Source: Marinicauda pacifica (lineage in GTDB: Bacteria; Pseudomonadota; Alphaproteobacteria; Caulobacterales; Maricaulaceae). From it: DNA of 64,000 nt. Positions 55,875 to 64,000 of this stretch are shown here, piece by piece. The position numbers were made by a program, and so were the translations under genes. Under the pieces are notes generated by a model. The model was not told where the DNA came from, did no database searches, and was given only the letters and a program-made list of their open reading frames with translations. Positions within the stretch are counted from its first letter, which is position 1; each line of letters starts with the position of its first letter. Location of the stretch: NCBI RefSeq assembly GCF_004793635.1, contig NZ_SRXV01000001.1:1-64000 (forward strand), given 5' to 3'.

Positions 55875-56357
55875 ATGACCTCTTCCCCTCACGCCTCGCC
55901 TGGCGAACCTGCCGTGACGCTGGACCAGTTCCGGCAGGTGATCGAGATGCAGCCCTTTACCCGGTGGACCGGGCTTGAGGTTGTCAGCGTAGAGCGCGGA
56001 CGGGTCGAGACGCGGCTCAGATTGCGGCACGAGGACATGACCCAGCATCATGGATTTCTGCATGGCGGTCTCGTCGGGTTCCTGGCGGACAATGCGGCCG
56101 CCTATGCAGCAGCTACCGAGATCGGCGATGTGGTTACCGCTCAGTTCTCACTCAACTTTCTGGCCCCTGGCATCGGCGACAGCTTTTACACCCGGGCTGA
56201 AGTCGTCAAAGCCGGGCGGCGCCAGGTTACGGTGCGCGTCGACGTGTTTGCCGAGACTGGCGGGGAGGCCAAGCTCATTGCGGTGGCCACCGCGATTATC
56301 CTGCCGGCCGGACGCGGGGCCATCGACATCGTGCCGCAGGAGGGGCCCTCGTCCTAA
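55875..56357 (+). CDS. PaaI-type hotdog thioesterase
   Basis: I prefer the ATG at 55875 because GGAG lies seven bases upstream; an ATG at 55863 lies only four bases from the operator. The 160 residues contain the hotdog core QHHGFLHGGLVGFLADNAAA with the HGG motif and Asp. Such enzymes cleave acyl-CoA. The neighbouring TetR protein probably controls it. Confidence 0.9.
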   Translation: MTSSPHASPGEPAVTLDQFRQVIEMQPFTRWTGLEVVSVERGRVETRLRLRHEDMTQHHGFLHGGLVGFLADNAAAYAAATEIGDVVTAQFSLNFLAPGIGDSFYTRAEVVKAGRRQVTVRVDVFAETGGEAKLIAVATAIILPAGRGAIDIVPQEGPSS

Positions 56358-56596
56358 GCCCCGCCTGACACGCGCCTTGCGCAGATATTCAGGTTGAAAA
56401 AATCGAAGGCTCGCTTTAAGCCCCGCAGTCATATGTTTGGCGTGGTGGGGACTGAGTGCGTCGACACGACGCAACCCCGAACCGACCACACCAAGCTATG
56501 TCTTCATCGAAGACGTTTCGCGGTTTTCCGGCCGCCAGGGTGAAACCGGGTTGGGGAGCGAAACCGGATGTACACTGAAGAGCGAGAGGCTAGCGC

Positions 56597-57217
56597 GTGA
56601 GTGACGTGACCCCTTCGCCGGACGGGAGCGGCGCCCAAGAGCCGAGCCGCCGGGATTTTATCTACATTGCTGCGGGCGGCGCGGTTGCCGTAGGCGGTGC
56701 GTTCGTGCTGTGGCCGTTCATCGACCAGATGAACCCGGCTGCCGACACGCTGGCGCTGGCCTCGATCCGTACGCCCATCGCCGGCATCGCCGAAGGCGAG
56801 CAGATCACCGTCATGTGGCGCGGTGGCCCGGTCTTCATCCGCAAGCGCACCCAGTCTGATATCGAGTCGGCGCGCGCGGTGGAGCTGTCGGCACTGCCTG
56901 ACCGGGATGCCCGTAACGAGAACGAGCCCGGCCTGCCGGCGACCGATGAAAACCGGTCCGCTCAGCTTGTCGCGGCCGCCGAGGGCGTGGAGATCGACGA
57001 GGCGCTGCGCACCTCGCTGATCGTCATGAAAGGCAACTGCACCCATCTGGGCTGTGTGCCGGTCGGCGACGGGGCTGGCGATTACAATGGCTGGTTCTGC
57101 CCGTGCCATGGCTCGCACTACGATGCGGCCGGCCGGATTCGCCGTGGCCCCGCCCCGGAGAACCTGCACATTCCGCCCTATACCTTCGTCTCCGCGACGA
57201 CGATCCAGATCGGCTGA
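56597..57217 (+). CDS. petA: ubiquinol-cytochrome c reductase Rieske iron-sulfur protein
   Basis: The 206-residue protein starts with GTG. A twin-arginine-like SRRDFIYIA precedes a single membrane anchor (about 20-40). The cluster ligands are Cys148/His150 and Cys168/His171, with the disulfide pair Cys153/Cys170 (CTHLGC and CPCHGSH). It is the first gene of the petABC operon, encoding complex III. Confidence 0.96.
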   Translation: MSDVTPSPDGSGAQEPSRRDFIYIAAGGAVAVGGAFVLWPFIDQMNPAADTLALASIRTPIAGIAEGEQITVMWRGGPVFIRKRTQSDIESARAVELSALPDRDARNENEPGLPATDENRSAQLVAAAEGVEIDEALRTSLIVMKGNCTHLGCVPVGDGAGDYNGWFCPCHGSHYDAAGRIRRGPAPENLHIPPYTFVSATTIQIG

Positions 57218-57228
57218 CGGGAAGCATC

Positions 57229-58539
57229 ATGAGCGGACACTCCACTTACGAACCGAAAACCGGGATTGAGCGCTGGCTCGACGAGCGCCTTCCCATCGTG
57301 CGTCTGGGCTATGATTCCTTCATTGGCTTCCCGACCCCGCGCAATTTGAACTACTGGTACACGTTCGGCGGCATTCTGACCGTCTGCCTGATGATCCAGA
57401 TCCTGTCGGGCGTCGTTCTGGCCATGCACTATGTGGCTCACGTTGACTACGCCTTTGCCAGTGTCGAACGGATCGACCGCGACGTGAATTTCGGCTGGCT
57501 CCTGCGCTCCATTCACGCGAATGGCGCCTCGATGTTCTTTCTGGCCGTCTACATCCACATGTTCCGCGGCCTGTATTACGGCTCCTACAAGGCGCCGCGC
57601 GAAATGCTCTGGATCCTCGGCGTCGTGATCTACCTGCTGATGATGGCCGCGGCCTTCATGGGTTACGTGCTGCCGTGGGGCCAGATGTCCTACTGGGGCG
57701 CGATGGTGATCACCAACCTGTTCGGTGCGCTGCCGATTGTCGGCGGCCCGATCACCGAATGGCTGTGGGGCGGGTTCTCGGTCGGCAACGAGACGCTGAA
57801 CCGCTTCTTCTCGCTGCACTATCTGATCCCGTTCCTGATTGCCGGCGTCGTGGGCCTGCACATCTGGGCGCTGCACGTGCCGGGCAACAACAACCCGACC
57901 GGCATCAGCGTGAAGACGAGCAACGATACGCTGCCCTTCCACCCGTACTACACGGTCAAGGACGGCTTCGCGATCCTGCTCTTCCTGATGATCTTCGCCT
58001 TCTTCGTCTTCTATGCGCCGGACGTTCTTGGCCATGCGGACAACTATATCGAGGCCAACCCGCTGGTGACGCCGGCCCACATCGTTCCGGAATGGTATCT
58101 TCTGCCCTTCTACGCGATCCTGCGGGCCGTTCCGTCCAAGCTTGGCGGCGTGATCTTGATGTTCGGCGCCATCGCGGTGCTGTTCGTCCTGCCCTGGCTG
58201 GACACGTCCAAGGTGCGCTCCATGCGCTACCGCCCGCTGGCGCGCTGGTTCTTCCTCTTCTTCGTCATCGGCGGCCTCGGCCTCGGCTGGTGCGGCGCGA
58301 AGAACCCGGACGACATCTTCCTCGCACTCGGCTCGCATGACGGTCATGCCACCGGCATCACCTTCCTGTGGCTCGCCCGCGTGCTGACCGTGTACTACTT
58401 CGCCTACTTCCTGGTGATCCTGCCCATTCTCGGCTTCGTCGAGAAACCCAAGCCACGCCCCGCCTCGATCGAGGACTCCGTGCTCGGCGCCAAGGCAGGT
58501 CCGCAGGATTCCGCCGCCAAGCCGGCCCCGGCCGAATAA
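57229..58539 (+). CDS. petB: cytochrome b of the bc1 complex
   Basis: The ATG at 57229 gives 436 residues with eight membrane helices. Haem-ligand regions are [21 protein letters not shown] and later [18 protein letters not shown]. The Qo motif PEWY appears in [17 protein letters not shown]. It begins 11 bases after petA. A Pro/Ala-rich C-terminal tail follows the last helix. Confidence 0.96.
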   Translation: MSGHSTYEPKTGIERWLDERLPIVRLGYDSFIGFPTPRNLNYWYTFGGILTVCLMIQILSGVVLAMHYVAHVDYAFASVERIDRDVNFGWLLRSIHANGASMFFLAVYIHMFRGLYYGSYKAPREMLWILGVVIYLLMMAAAFMGYVLPWGQMSYWGAMVITNLFGALPIVGGPITEWLWGGFSVGNETLNRFFSLHYLIPFLIAGVVGLHIWALHVPGNNNPTGISVKTSNDTLPFHPYYTVKDGFAILLFLMIFAFFVFYAPDVLGHADNYIEANPLVTPAHIVPEWYLLPFYAILRAVPSKLGGVILMFGAIAVLFVLPWLDTSKVRSMRYRPLARWFFLFFVIGGLGLGWCGAKNPDDIFLALGSHDGHATGITFLWLARVLTVYYFAYFLVILPILGFVEKPKPRPASIEDSVLGAKAGPQDSAAKPAPAE

Positions 58540-58550
58540 GGAGAGAGAGG

Positions 58551-59354
58551 ATGAATATGTTGAACCGTCTTCTCATCGCCGTGGCGGGCGCTGCCGCGCT
58601 CGCCGGCCCGGCCCTTGCGGCTGAGGAGGCTCATGCGCCCGAACCCCACACCTGGGCGTTCGAAGGTCCCTTCGGCCAGTATGACAAGCAGGCGCTGCAG
58701 CGTGGCTTCCAGGTCTATCAGCAGGTCTGCTCAGTCTGCCATGCCCTCGATTTCATGTCGTTGCGCAATCTGGGCGAGGAGGGTGGCCCCTTCTACGATC
58801 CCGAATATCCCAACCCGAACGACAACCCGATCGTGCGCGCGATTGCCGCCGAGTACATGATCACCGACGGTCCGGACGAGTTTGGCGAGATGTTCGAGCG
58901 GGCCGGGCGTCCGGCGGACGACTTCCCGCACCCCTACCCGAACGAGCGGGCGGCCTCGGCGGCCAATGGCGGCGCCATACCGCCCAACCTGTCGCTCATC
59001 GTCAAGGCCCGCAGCGGCGGGGCGGAATATATCCGCTCGCTGCTTCTGGGATACGGAGAGGAAGTGCCCGAGGACGTCAACGTGCGTCCCGGTCAGTACT
59101 ACAACCCGTACTTCCCCGGCGGTGTGCTGGCCATGCCCCCCCAGCTCTATGAAGGGCTGGTGGAGTATGCTGACGGAACCGAGGCCACGCCCGAGCAGAT
59201 GGCTCACGACGTGACCGCCTTCCTGGCCTGGGCATCCGAGCCGCATATGGAAGCGCGCAAGTCGATGGGCTTCATGGTGCTGATCTACCTGTTCATCGTG
59301 TGCGTGCTCGTCTGGCTCGCCTATCGTCAGGTCTGGTCGCGCGTGCAGCACTAA
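58551..59354 (+). CDS. petC: cytochrome c1
   Basis: The ATG at 58551, after AGGAGAGAGAGG, gives 267 residues. A signal peptide ends near ALAA (24). The haem site is Cys60-S-V-Cys63-His64, a Met ligand lies in AMPPQLY, and a C-terminal anchor helix (MVLIYLFIVCVLVWLAY) follows. It is the last gene of petABC and has its own terminator. Confidence 0.96.
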   Translation: MNMLNRLLIAVAGAAALAGPALAAEEAHAPEPHTWAFEGPFGQYDKQALQRGFQVYQQVCSVCHALDFMSLRNLGEEGGPFYDPEYPNPNDNPIVRAIAAEYMITDGPDEFGEMFERAGRPADDFPHPYPNERAASAANGGAIPPNLSLIVKARSGGAEYIRSLLLGYGEEVPEDVNVRPGQYYNPYFPGGVLAMPPQLYEGLVEYADGTEATPEQMAHDVTAFLAWASEPHMEARKSMGFMVLIYLFIVCVLVWLAYRQVWSRVQH

Positions 59355-59382
59355 GCATCGCGTTGCCAACAGAAAATCGAAG

Positions 59383-59414
59383 CGGGCCGTCTGTTGTTCA
59401 GGCGGCCCGTTTTG
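59383..59414 (+). terminator. intrinsic terminator after petABC
   Basis: CGGGCCGTCTG and CAGGCGGCCCG form an 11-bp stem (one G-U pair) with a TTGTT loop, followed by TTTTGT. The next gene begins 14 bases on. Confidence 0.85.
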
Positions 59415-59427
59415 TATGAAGGCTCCC

Positions 59428-60039
59428 ATGGATACACCTCCCACCCCCTGGGTCGTCCCGCCGCAGCCTCAATGGGGCGATGAAGGCGCGGACTGGGCCG
59501 CTCGCGTTGCCGAGGCCCTCGGCGAGGAGGCGCTGCGCGTCGACCATATCGGTTCGACCGCCGTACCCGGCCTGCCAGCCAAGGACGAGATCGACATCCA
59601 GGCCAGCGTCTTCCGCCTGCGCCCGAGCGAGCCCCTGGTCGAGCGCCTGACCGCGGCCGGCTTCCGCCAGCTCGGCGCGATGCACGACGAGGACGAGGTG
59701 GAGGATTACACCCCGATCGAGGAAGTGCCGGTCTGGCGCAAACTGTTGTTTCACGGCCCGGAAGGGGAGCGGCGCGTCATCGTGCACCTGCGCCGCAACG
59801 GTGCGGTCAATACGCGCCTGGCGCTGCTCCTGCGCGACTATCTGCGCGCCGACGAGCGCGTGAAGGCCGATTTCGGGCGGTTCAAGCTGGCGCTGAACGA
59901 CATCATCGAGGACGAGGCGGAATACCTCGCGCTCAAGGAGCCGTTTCTCGCCATGACCTTGCGCGCGGCGGAGGGCTGGGCGGAACTGACCCGCTGGGTC
60001 CCGAGCGCGCCGGATGCCTATTGGAGTGTCGGACAATGA
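59428..60039 (+). CDS. GrpB-family (UPF0157) nucleotidyltransferase-fold protein
   Basis: The ATG at 59428 with GAAGG upstream gives 203 residues. The family motif RVDHIGSTAVPGLPAKDEIDI appears near 42, and VIVHLRRNGAVNTRLALLLRDYL near 130. GrpB proteins share the polymerase-beta fold; activity is mostly unproven. Its stop overlaps the mtnP ATG (ATGA), so the two are co-translated. Confidence 0.88.
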   Translation: MDTPPTPWVVPPQPQWGDEGADWAARVAEALGEEALRVDHIGSTAVPGLPAKDEIDIQASVFRLRPSEPLVERLTAAGFRQLGAMHDEDEVEDYTPIEEVPVWRKLLFHGPEGERRVIVHLRRNGAVNTRLALLLRDYLRADERVKADFGRFKLALNDIIEDEAEYLALKEPFLAMTLRAAEGWAELTRWVPSAPDAYWSVGQ

Positions 60040-60917
60040 GCGCGTGGAAGCTCGGTATTATCGGCGGATCGGGCCTCTATGCCCTCGACGGGCTGGAGAA
60101 TTTGCGCGAGGAACGCGTGACCACGCCGTGGGGCCAGCCGAGCGCGCCGCTCGTGCATGCCACGCTCAAGGGGGTCGAGCTGGTCTTCCTCTCCCGCCAC
60201 GACCTGGGTCACAAGATCCCGCCAAGCGACATCAATTACCGGGCCAATATCGATGCGCTCAAACGCGCCGGGGTTACCGATGTGCTGTCGCTGTCGGCCT
60301 GCGGGTCGTTGCGCGAAGACCTGCCGCCGGGAGCCTTTATGGTGGTCGACCAGTATGTCGACCGGACGTTTGCGCGGGAGAAGAGCTTCTTCGGCACCGG
60401 GTGCGTGGCGCATGTCTCCATGGCCCGCCCTGTGTGTTCACGCCTTTCGGCGATGGCCGGTGCGGCGGCGCGTGCAGCCGGCGTGGAGACCGTGGCCGAT
60501 CGCGGAACCTATCTTGCCATGGAAGGCCCGCAATTTTCCACCAAGGCGGAGAGCCATCTCTACCGAGCCTGGGGCATGGATGTGATCGGCATGACCAACA
60601 TGCCCGAAGCCAAGCTCGCGCGCGAGGCCGAGCTGCCCTACGCCTCGGTCGCCATGGTCACCGACTATGATTGCTGGCGCGACGATCTGGCCGAGGTCAA
60701 TGTCACCGACGTGCTCGCAATTCTCAAATCCAACGTCGTCCGCGCCCAGGAGCTGGTGCGTCACATGACGTCCGCGATGGCCGGCGCCAAACGCGAGCCT
60801 TGTCCGGACGGGATAGAGACGGTGCTGGATTTCGCCCTCATCACCGCGCCGGAGGCCCGGGACCCCGGACTTCTCGCCCGGCTTGATGCCGTGGCGGGGC
60901 GGGTTCTCTCCAACTAG
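60036..60917 (+). CDS. mtnP: S-methyl-5'-thioadenosine phosphorylase
   Basis: The 293-residue protein begins KLGIIGGSGLYALDGL and has LSRHDLGHKIPPSDINYRAN, RGTYLAMEGPQFSTKAES and a WGMDVIGMTNMPEAKLAREA segment, typical of MTA phosphorylases. It splits methylthioadenosine into adenine and methylthioribose-1-phosphate. Adenine can be salvaged by Apt, whose gene lies 1.4 kb downstream. Confidence 0.95.
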   Translation: MSAWKLGIIGGSGLYALDGLENLREERVTTPWGQPSAPLVHATLKGVELVFLSRHDLGHKIPPSDINYRANIDALKRAGVTDVLSLSACGSLREDLPPGAFMVVDQYVDRTFAREKSFFGTGCVAHVSMARPVCSRLSAMAGAAARAAGVETVADRGTYLAMEGPQFSTKAESHLYRAWGMDVIGMTNMPEAKLAREAELPYASVAMVTDYDCWRDDLAEVNVTDVLAILKSNVVRAQELVRHMTSAMAGAKREPCPDGIETVLDFALITAPEARDPGLLARLDAVAGRVLSN

Positions 60918-60947
60918 CGACAGTATAAGCGGAAAATAGAGTTTTCC

Positions 60948-60987
60948 ACAAAGCGCGGGCCGCACGGCTCGCGCTTTGTCATTTTTA
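60948..60987 (+). terminator. intrinsic terminator after mtnP
   Basis: ACAAAGCGCGGGCCG and CGGCTCGCGCTTTGT form a near-perfect 15-bp stem, followed by CATTTTT. Just before it, TTTTCCACA at 60943-60951 resembles a DnaA box, probably by chance. Confidence 0.88.
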
Positions 60988-61306
60988 ACGCCCGTTTCAC
61001 CACAAATCGACGCTTCAGTTTGGAAAAATTTCACAACGTAAGTTGGAGAAGTGCGATCGATGTATTATAAACCTATAAAAATAAACAGAAAAACGGGTTT
61101 GTCACAAAAGTGAAACCTACTCTTTTCTTCCGTATCCAGATATATTACACTTTAGCGACAATCTGGTGATGAAAATGTAACAAGCCCGATTGGATACGGG
61201 TTCGCACAGGGCCGGGGAGGACCGGGTCGAACGCGTCCGTATCTGTCACTCGCAACGAAGAGTTCGCCGCGATGAAACGGCGACCGCTTCCCCCAAGGAG
61301 GAAGAG
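60988..61306 (+). other. AT-rich upstream region of the UrcA gene
   Basis: These bases hold no supported gene. The first two thirds are much more AT-rich than the rest of the window (for example TGTATTATAAACCTATAAAA). No clear operator, riboswitch or promoter consensus could be fixed by eye. A regulated promoter or a long leader for the UrcA gene is likely. Confidence 0.5.
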
Positions 61307-61660
61307 ATGAAACGCACCAATCTGATCAAAGCCACCCTGGTGGCCGGCCTGGCCGGCGCAGCCCTGTCCGCGGGCAGCGCGACGGCGCAGGAGGCCCCCG
61401 CCTTCGATTTCGCAGTCGAGACCGTCAGCCTGCAGACCACGCGCGACGTCGCGCGTGTCTACGCCCGGCTCTCGGACGAGGCCGCGAGCTATTGCGGGTC
61501 GTTGATCCAGCAGGGTTACGAGACCACCGGCGCGCTCTCGCTGTGCCAGTCCGATGTTGTCGACGTTGTCGTCCAGCGCATCGGCGACGCGCAGCTGTCG
61601 CGCTACCATGACCAGGTCCAGTCGCGGTCGGCACGCCCTTACGCGACGGCGCTGAACTAG
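61307..61660 (+). CDS. UrcA-family exported protein
   Basis: The ATG at 61307, after AAGGAGGAAGAG, gives 117 residues. A signal peptide ends near ATAQ (27). The UrcA pattern follows: VSLQTTRDVARVYARLSDEA, YCGSL near 62, a second Cys in LSLCQS, and a C-terminal basic segment. UrcA proteins are exported, of unknown function and common in Caulobacterales relatives; they often have a conserved pair of cysteines. Confidence 0.85.
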   Translation: MKRTNLIKATLVAGLAGAALSAGSATAQEAPAFDFAVETVSLQTTRDVARVYARLSDEAASYCGSLIQQGYETTGALSLCQSDVVDVVVQRIGDAQLSRYHDQVQSRSARPYATALN

Positions 61661-61690
61661 GCGCTCAAGCCTGCCAAACCAGCCTCTTCA

Positions 61691-61727
61691 ACGGCGCGGT
61701 CTCCGGAAGGACCGCGCCGTTTTTTAT
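61691..61727 (+). terminator. intrinsic terminator after the UrcA gene
   Basis: A perfect 11-bp stem ACGGCGCGGTC/GACCGCGCCGT with an 8-base loop is followed by TTTTTATT. Confidence 0.92.
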
Positions 61728-61885
61728 TGTCCGCTTGGGGTGTGTCTGCAGCCGCGGATTTGGGATGCGGGCGTGAGCCTGCTAGGTCTGGGGGCGCGTC
61801 GTCGAACACGAAACGGGGTCCGGTACGTCAGCCAGTCGTCGGCGCGAGCCGCGCCGTGCCCCCGGTATTGAAAAAGGAAGACCTG

Positions 61886-62176
61886 ATGAAACTGACCGAT
61901 GCGCAAGCTGAGCTGATCAAATCCAAGTTCGGCGCCGAGCCTCTTCCGAGCGACGAACCCGCGGTTGGCCAGCTGACCGAGGCGTTCGGCGACCACACCT
62001 TCTATCTCGATGCGAACGGCCTCGTGGTCTTCGAACCGGTCGAGGATCCCGATGCGGACGCCGCGCGTGCGGTCGTCGTCGCGGTCTGGGCCGATGAGAA
62101 GCGCGAACAGCTGGCCGGCGTCCAGCCGCAGGCCACCGACACCGTGGTCGAGTTCGACGCGGCGCCAGAGGCGTAA
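61886..62176 (+). CDS. small acidic protein, unknown
   Basis: The ATG at 61886, after AAAAAGGAAG, gives 96 residues. It is acidic, with no signal or membrane helix: KLTDAQAELIKSKFG at the start, then FGDHTFYLDANGLVVFEP and a variable Asp/Glu-rich end. The pattern suggests a small soluble mixed alpha/beta protein. I do not recognise a named family. Confidence 0.72.
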   Translation: MKLTDAQAELIKSKFGAEPLPSDEPAVGQLTEAFGDHTFYLDANGLVVFEPVEDPDADAARAVVVAVWADEKREQLAGVQPQATDTVVEFDAAPEA

Positions 62177-62256
62177 CCCGAGGCGTAACCGGGCGCACTG
62201 CGCCCTGCCGGCTCGGCCGTGCGAGCGGCCTTGACGCGGGCGAGACGGGTTTGGAT

Positions 62257-62290
62257 GCTCCGCGGCTGTGACTTCCTCCAGCCGCGGAGC
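62257..62290 (+). promoter_or_regulatory. perfect 12-bp hairpin covering the apt ribosome-binding site
   Basis: GCTCCGCGGCTG and CAGCCGCGGAGC pair perfectly around a 10-base loop. The only ribosome-binding sequence before apt, GGAG at 62286-62289, lies inside the 3' arm, nine bases before the ATG. Either it limits translation of apt or it is a terminator without a T-tract. Confidence 0.5.
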
Positions 62291-62298
62291 TTCTGCCC

Positions 62299-62829
62299 AT
62301 GGATCATCTCAAAGCCGCGATCCGGACCATCCCCGACTATCCCAAGCCGGGGATCCAGTTTCGCGACGTGACCACGCTGCTCGGCGATGCCGGCGCCTTT
62401 CGCGCGGCCGTCGATGCCATGGTCCATCCTTTTGCAGGCAAGAAGATCGACTGCGTTGCGGGCATTGAGGCCCGCGGCTTCATTCTGGGCGGAGCCGTGG
62501 CTCACCAGCTCTCGGTCGGCTTCGTGCCCGTGCGCAAGAAGGGCAAGCTGCCCTATCGCACGATCGGCCAGTCCTACGAGCTGGAATACGGCGTGGATGA
62601 GGTCGAGATCCATGTCGATGCCGTACGTCCCGGCGAGCGGGTCCTGATCGTGGACGATCTCATCGCCACGGGCGGGACGGCGGAAGCGGCCATTCGCCTG
62701 CTGCGCCAGGCCGGTGCCGAGATCGTGGGCTGTTCCTTCGTTATCGACCTTCCAGATCTTGGCGGCGCCAGGCGGCTTGAAGCCCTGGATGTTGCCGTGA
62801 CCAGCCTGGTGAGCTTCGAAGGCGATTAG
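62299..62829 (+). CDS. apt: adenine phosphoribosyltransferase
   Basis: The 176-residue enzyme has [20 protein letters not shown] near the start, [13 protein letters not shown], and the PRPP-binding [17 protein letters not shown]. It converts adenine and PRPP to AMP. With mtnP nearby it would complete adenine recovery from methylthioadenosine. Confidence 0.96.
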   Translation: MDHLKAAIRTIPDYPKPGIQFRDVTTLLGDAGAFRAAVDAMVHPFAGKKIDCVAGIEARGFILGGAVAHQLSVGFVPVRKKGKLPYRTIGQSYELEYGVDEVEIHVDAVRPGERVLIVDDLIATGGTAEAAIRLLRQAGAEIVGCSFVIDLPDLGGARRLEALDVAVTSLVSFEGD

Positions 62830-62943
62830 GTCTGGCTCGCGTACTCGGTATCTGGCTTGCAATGCCGCTTGGCGACTGCAGACGGGAACTCATCGGGTGG
62901 CCGGCGCGCTAGGAGACCGTCACTTCGAGGAGCTTGCCTGCGC

Positions 62944-63822
62944 TTGACCCTTCCCGACTGGATTCCGGCGCCGCTGCGGCACAATCGTTATGCGGCCAGC
63001 CTGCTGCGCGCCGTGGCCGATGTCGCGAACGACAATCTCTCTTTCGTATCCGGCGGCGTGGCCTTCTTCGGCTTTCTCGCGATTTTTCCCGCCATCGGTG
63101 CGGCGGTGATGATCTGGGGACTGTTTGCCGAGCCCGACGCCATCGCCACGCAACTCGCCCCGCTCAGCCGCGCCATGCCGGCAGAGGCGTACGAGATCCT
63201 GCGCGAACAGCTCGTCGAGGTCGCAGGGGCACCGAGCGGCGGCCTCACTGCCGGGGCGATCTTCGCGCTCCTCTTTTCGCTTTGGAGCGCCACCAAGGGC
63301 GCCCGCGCCCTCATCGCGGCCATGAACATCGCCTACGCGGCCAGCGACGAGCGCGGCTTTATCAAGCAGAACCTCCTTGCGGTCGGGTTCACCATGGGCG
63401 GTATTGTCTACGGTCTGCTGTCCCTGGTCCTGATCGGGGCGATTCCGGCGGTGCTCAACGCGATCGAGCTGGGAGCCTGGACCGAGGCGCTGATCCAGGC
63501 AGGGCGGTGGATACTGGCCATTGCGCTGTTCGCCGGGGCGTTGTCGGCCATCTATCGCTGGGCGCCTCACCGGCCCGATGTGCCGGTACGCTGGCTGGCG
63601 CCGGGCGCCATCGGCGCGACCGTATTGTGGGTGCTCGCGTCAACGGCCTTCTCGCTCTACGCGGCGAACTTTGCCAATTACAACGCCACTTTCGGCGCCA
63701 TCGGATCGGTCATCGTTCTGATGATGTGGATGTGGCTGTCCGCTTTCATCGTGTGCTTCGGTGCGGTGCTGAACGCCGAGCTCGAGCCGACCGATCGCGG
63801 CGCGCATGAGTGGACCGACTGA
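62944..63822 (+). CDS. YihY/BrkB (virulence factor BrkB) family membrane protein
   Basis: There is no ATG; the likely start is TTG at 62944, with GAGGAG 11 bases upstream (CTG two codons earlier and a TTG at 62857 are in frame), giving 292 residues. It has about six membrane helices and the family segments NLSFVSGGVAFFGFLAIFPA, WSATKGARALIAAMNIAY and FANYNATFGAIGSVIVLMMWMW. These proteins were once called RNase BN; their transport role is unclear. Confidence 0.88.
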   Translation: MTLPDWIPAPLRHNRYAASLLRAVADVANDNLSFVSGGVAFFGFLAIFPAIGAAVMIWGLFAEPDAIATQLAPLSRAMPAEAYEILREQLVEVAGAPSGGLTAGAIFALLFSLWSATKGARALIAAMNIAYAASDERGFIKQNLLAVGFTMGGIVYGLLSLVLIGAIPAVLNAIELGAWTEALIQAGRWILAIALFAGALSAIYRWAPHRPDVPVRWLAPGAIGATVLWVLASTAFSLYAANFANYNATFGAIGSVIVLMMWMWLSAFIVCFGAVLNAELEPTDRGAHEWTD

Positions 63823-63828
63823 GCCGGG

Positions 63829-64000
63829 TCAGGCGGGCGCGGGACGTTCCTGGAGGAATCCTGGCTGGATCGCGAACGCTGCGGCGCCCGGCAATGCTGC
63901 CGCGCCGAGGAACATGGGTATCCATCCCAGCGCGTCGGAGATAAATCCAGCAACGGCCGGTCCGATGACGCTGCCGGTGCCCGCGACAAGCAAGGCGAGC
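63829..64000 (-). CDS. MFS-type transporter, C-terminal fragment (cut by window edge)
   Basis: On the minus strand a frame without a start enters from the right edge and stops at 63829-63831. It reads LVAGTGSVIGPAVAGFISDA, then LGWIPMFLGAAALPGAAAFA and a short tail. The G-x-x-x-G-P-x-x-G pattern plus hydrophobic helices is typical of the end of major facilitator transporters. It converges on the YihY gene. Confidence 0.7.
   Translation of the reverse strand, partial: LALLVAGTGSVIGPAVAGFISDALGWIPMFLGAAALPGAAAFAIQPGFLQERPAPA

Overview
The window is GC-rich chromosomal DNA from an alphaproteobacterium. A Caulobacter-like flagellar cluster (fliF-fliG-fliH-fliN-flbD-flhA-flhF-flhG) containing the CtrA-inhibitor gene sciP, together with UrcA, DUF1153 and DUF3299 family proteins, points to the Caulobacterales/Maricaulales/Hyphomonadaceae side (inference; no rRNA is present to settle it). 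Almost every gene has a recognisable family.

Layout. 1-206: the 3' tail of an IS110-type transposase and a REP-like palindrome. 207-9341 (minus): one long early flagellar operon for the MS-ring, switch, export gate, the sigma54 activator FlbD and the FlhF/FlhG placement proteins. 9512-9784: sciP. 9970-14212 (minus): fliK-flgD-flgE hook operon. 14641-17686 (plus): flgK-flgL hook-junction operon. The fliK/flgK gap holds two divergent sigma54-type promoters around a perfect inverted repeat, which fits FlbD control. 17702-24761 (minus): lpd, a small membrane protein, a serine hydrolase, an SRPBCC protein and the E2, E1-beta and E1-alpha subunits of a 2-oxoacid dehydrogenase of branched-chain type. 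25030-26685: a 3'-truncated serine-hydrolase lipoprotein joined out of frame to the tail of a paralogue of the next gene, which is an apparent deletion scar. 26697-31135: GST, thiolase, mnmA and a CDF transporter. 31295-34526: a small secreted TonB-domain protein, a chemoreceptor and a membrane-anchored unknown, followed by an elongator-type tRNA-Met(CAU). 34950-43427: CorA, a GAF protein, a DUF3299 lipoprotein, two convergent hybrid histidine kinases (one with a receiver lacking its phospho-acceptor Asp), CutA, two small exported proteins and an MscS channel.

43477-50150 (minus): a MoxR / DUF58 / BatA-DUF4159 / VWA-like membrane protein operon. 50217-54145 (plus): a tightly coupled run of DUF1285, Nudix CoA pyrophosphatase, a two-TM small protein, CCA-adding enzyme and an unrecognised 394-residue protein. 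54153-56357: hemF, then a divergent TetR/hotdog-thioesterase pair with an operator next to the thioesterase start. 56597-59354: the cytochrome bc1 operon petABC. 59428-60917: GrpB-family protein and MTA phosphorylase. 61307-62829: UrcA protein, a 96-residue unknown and apt. 62944-63822: a YihY/BrkB membrane protein. The right edge cuts an MFS transporter on the minus strand.

No CRISPR array, prophage or rRNA operon was seen. The items most worth a second look are the hydrolase/STAS-like chimera, the sigma54 control region with a terminator-like hairpin in the flgK leader, a hairpin that buries the apt ribosome-binding site, the pseudo-hybrid kinase pair, and the uncharacterised members of the Nudix-CCA unit.
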